Positions 62,332 through 64,000 of a DNA stretch of 64,000 nucleotides are shown one piece after another. Within the stretch, counting starts at the first letter, position 1. Every line of letters starts with the position of its first letter. Origin of the DNA: Jannaschia pohangensis (GTDB taxonomy: Bacteria > Pseudomonadota > Alphaproteobacteria > Rhodobacterales > Rhodobacteraceae); assembly GCF_900113875.1 (NCBI RefSeq), contig NZ_FORA01000001.1:372001-436000 (forward strand). Direction: 5' to 3'. The position numbers and the translations under genes are program-made. The notes under the pieces are model-generated. The model made no database searches, was not told where the DNA came from, and saw nothing but the letters and a program-made list of their open reading frames with translations.

Positions 62332-62544
62332 TCAGATCTTGCAGGTCTGGATCCCCAAAACGCGGTAGAGCGGGCAGAACCGCATGGCCGATGTCGCCAG
62401 CAGAACGATGCCGACGACCACGGACACGACGGTGGCCGCCGTGGATGCAAAGAGCGCAAACCCGCTCACGAAGGGCGCCGCCACGAGCAGCAGGCCCAGG
62501 ATTGCACGCAGGGCGCGGTCGACAGTGCCAAGATTCGCAGTCAT
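62332..62544 (-). CDS. DUF2892 (YgaP-like) small membrane protein
   Basis: This 70-residue protein has two hydrophobic helices (about 11-30 and 36-52) and a conserved C-terminal AMRFCPLYRVLGIQTCKI, the DUF2892 hallmark CPLYxxLGixTC. The start at ATG 62544 has GAGGAGA upstream. Such proteins often accompany rhodanese, SQR or persulfide dioxygenase genes (YgaP is a rhodanese fused to this domain), and the two Cys may carry persulfide sulfur at the membrane; that role is inferred. It is 43 bp upstream of the dioxygenase gene. Confidence 0.85.
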   Translation of the reverse strand: MTANLGTVDRALRAILGLLLVAAPFVSGFALFASTAATVVSVVVGIVLLATSAMRFCPLYRVLGIQTCKI

Positions 62545-62598
62545 GTCTCGATCTCCTCTGAAACTGCCCCAAGCATAGCTGGCGCACGAAGGATCGTC

Positions 62599-62613
62599 GG
62601 TGACATAGTCACC
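62599..62613. promoter_or_regulatory. Perfect palindrome upstream of the sulfide oxidation genes
   Basis: GGTGAC-ATA-GTCACC is a perfect inverted repeat with 6-bp arms and a 3-bp spacer, in the 86-bp gap between the Crp/Fnr gene and the DUF2892 gene. The TGA-N5-TCA core resembles Crp/Fnr-family half-sites. It is a likely target of the regulator encoded just upstream. Confidence 0.5.
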
Positions 62614-62630
62614 AATCGCGGGCGATCCGT

Positions 62631-63296
62631 CTAGGCGTGATGATCCGCCAGCTTCATCAGCGCGGTTCTGTCCATCAGATTGACCCGCCCCCGGCTCTGC
62701 GCGATCCAGCCGCGCCGCTGGAATTCCTGAAGCTGGCGCGAGATGACCTCCCGCGCTGTCCCCAACTCGACCGAAAGCTTCTGATGCGTCGTGGCCACGA
62801 CACCCTCGTCGTCCGCAAGCTCGATCAAGCGGTCGGCCAGCCGCACATCCATCCGCTGAAACGCCACCTCGTCGATCATCACGAAGAGATCGGTGATGCG
62901 CTTGGAAAATGCCGCGAAGACGAAGTCGCGAAACGATTTCGACCGCGCCACAAGATCGTCGAAGACGGCCCGAGGGATCGCCGCGGCCTGGACATCCGTC
63001 TCGGTGATGCCTTCGGCGGAATAGTCGTCGTAGGCCAGAAGACAGGCCGTCGTCAGGACACAGCTTTCCCCGGAATGAATGCGGTAGAGGACGATCTCGT
63101 GCCCGCTGTCGGACACCTGTTGAACCCGCACCGTCCCGTCCAGCAGGAACAGCATGTTCTCGGGCGACTTGCCGGGCCCGAAGATCGTGGTGTCCGGCGG
63201 CAGGGACATGACCTTGCTCTGCGCACGCAACATGTCCTTCACCGGCGCCTCGAGCCGGGACAGCCCCGGAAACCGGTCCACCCAATCCTGCGTCAT
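62631..63296 (-). CDS. Crp/Fnr-family regulator of the sulfide module
   Basis: This 221-residue protein starts at ATG 63296. It has a cyclic-nucleotide-type sensor domain (about 20-120; FGPGKSPENMLFLLDGTVRV), dimer helix (about 125-150) and winged helix-turn-helix near 165-205 (HQKLSVELGTAREVISRQLQEFQRRG). It lacks the N-terminal Cys cluster of FNR, so it is not an oxygen-sensing FNR. Instead Cys79 and Cys85 (GESCVLTTACLLAY) stand in the sensor beta-barrel. This GESCxxTxxCL pattern recurs in a Crp subgroup near sulfur and redox genes, so a thiol or persulfide switch is possible. It is the first gene of the sulfide operon. Confidence 0.88.
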   Translation of the reverse strand: MTQDWVDRFPGLSRLEAPVKDMLRAQSKVMSLPPDTTIFGPGKSPENMLFLLDGTVRVQQVSDSGHEIVLYRIHSGESCVLTTACLLAYDDYSAEGITETDVQAAAIPRAVFDDLVARSKSFRDFVFAAFSKRITDLFVMIDEVAFQRMDVRLADRLIELADDEGVVATTHQKLSVELGTAREVISRQLQEFQRRGWIAQSRGRVNLMDRTALMKLADHHA

Positions 63297-63375
63297 CGCA
63301 TCACCCCCCGATTGTGTTCGCCGTGGCCGAAGATCCGGCGGCACCTTCACGAACGCCAAGTCAACCTGACCCGCC

Positions 63376-64000
63376 CTAGACAGATCGCGTCACGCCGCCG
63401 TCCACCCGAATGTTCTGTCCGGTGATATAAGCACCCCCCGGCGACGCCAGAAAGGCCACGACGCTGGCGATTTCATTGCGCGAACTGCCATAGCGTCCCA
63501 TTGGCACCATGCTGCAAAACTCCTCCTTCTCGGGCAGGCTGTCGATGAAGCCGGGCAGGACGTTGTTCATCCTTATGTTCTCGGCCGCATATCTGTCGGC
63601 GAAAAGCTTGGTGAAGGCCGCGAGACCTGCGCGCATCACACCACTCGTGGGGAACACCGCATTCGGCTCGAACGCCGCGAAGGTCGAGATGTTGATGATC
63701 GCGCCACCGCCCTGCTTCTGCATGATCGGCGTGACGAGCCGCGAAGGCCGGACCGCGTTGAGAAAATAAACCTCCATCCCCTCATGCCAGTCGGCGTCGG
63801 TGAGCTCCAGCACGGGCGCGCGGGGGCCGTGGCCCGCCGAATTGACCAGCACGTCGATCCGGCCCCATTTGCGCATCGCGGCATCGACAAGGGCCTGCAG
63901 GTCGTCGTCGGACCTGTTCGAGCCGGTCACACCCACGCCGCCCAGTTCCTCGGCCAGGGCCGCGCCCTTGCCCGAGGACGACAGGATCGCGACACGGAAC
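63376..64000 (-). CDS. SDR-family oxidoreductase (N-terminus beyond the window)
   Basis: This short-chain dehydrogenase continues through the window end; about 208 residues are visible. Visible parts are a Rossmann piece (RVAILSSSGKGAALAEELGG), IDVLVNSAGHGPRAPVLELTD, GGAIINISTFAAFEPNAVFPTSG with the catalytic Ser, and a late INGG-like GQNIRVDGGVTRSV. The usual catalytic Y-x-x-x-K (about 14 residues after the Ser) is not present as such. At that place PTSGVMRAGLAAFTKLFADRYA has neither Tyr nor an aligned Lys at normal spacing, so catalysis may be altered. It lies 79 bp upstream of, and on the same strand as, the Crp/Fnr gene. Confidence 0.85.
   Translation of the reverse strand, partial: FRVAILSSSGKGAALAEELGGVGVTGSNRSDDDLQALVDAAMRKWGRIDVLVNSAGHGPRAPVLELTDADWHEGMEVYFLNAVRPSRLVTPIMQKQGGGAIINISTFAAFEPNAVFPTSGVMRAGLAAFTKLFADRYAAENIRMNNVLPGFIDSLPEKEEFCSMVPMGRYGSSRNEIASVVAFLASPGGAYITGQNIRVDGGVTRSV

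Overview
The window is a 64 kb piece of a GC-rich alphaproteobacterial chromosome. The gene families point to a marine Rhodobacterales (Roseobacter-group) bacterium: a split/fused GcvT-type dimethylglycine dehydrogenase next to an MttB-like methyltransferase, Rhodobacterales-style Pot and Liv transporters, and a sulfide oxidation set. Family names come from reading protein sequences by eye; no database search was run. I see no rRNA, tRNA, CRISPR array, insertion sequence or phage gene.

Layout. (a) 1-2.85 kb: end of an MFS drug exporter, dusA, and a CPA2 cation/proton antiporter. (b) 2.9-11.1 kb: a pentaheme c-type cytochrome diverges from a complete Na+-NQR operon (nqrABCDEF-apbE-nqrM-CBS protein). 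The NqrB is short and lacks the flavinylation motif. An FNR-type site lies between the two transcription units, placed at -41.5 of a good -10 box for the cytochrome. (c) 11.1-20.1 kb: accessory, partly decayed DNA. Intact CPBP protease, alpha/beta hydrolase, quinone-reductase-like and amidohydrolase genes are mixed with at least five broken genes (two serine hydrolases, a flavodoxin, alpha/beta-hydrolase fragments, an M23 peptidase). (d) 20.2-24.9 kb: methylated-amine module on the minus strand (FAD/GcvT dehydrogenase, MttB-like protein, TetR regulator). (e) 25.3-29.6 kb: 2-hydroxyacid dehydrogenase, AbrB-family membrane protein, GntR regulator with a perfect palindrome upstream, and an aldehyde dehydrogenase.

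(f) 29.8-52.1 kb: the most interesting region, about 22 kb of almost gap-free plus-strand genes. It holds a Liv-type ABC importer, an iron alcohol dehydrogenase, an AraC regulator, a LivF ATPase fused to a Tm-1-like (UPF0261) domain, a PEP-hydrolase-like TIM barrel, and a giant SPFH/flotillin protein whose coiled coil is 35 consecutive hendecads arranged as 44-residue repeats. These are followed by two tandem SRPBCC proteins, a four-gene molybdenum hydroxylase with a split large subunit, a MoxR/VWA maturation pair, an amidohydrolase, a metallo-beta-lactamase-fold hydrolase, and an SMP-30/isochorismatase fusion whose catalytic Cys is Ser. Most genes overlap by ATGA. A 17-bp element (16/17 identical) occurs upstream of both the binding-protein gene and the permease operon. 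I read this as one uptake-and-catabolism system for an unidentified, probably cyclic or N-containing, organic acid, with a membrane scaffold and a dedicated hydroxylase.

(g) 52.2-57.9 kb, minus strand: cbpA/cbpM chaperone pair and a Pot-type polyamine/opine ABC importer. (h) 57.9-63.3 kb, minus strand: sulfide/persulfide module with SulP transporter, phosphatase-SQR fusion, persulfide dioxygenase, DUF2892 membrane protein and a Crp/Fnr regulator with a palindromic site. (i) The window ends inside an SDR oxidoreductase gene.
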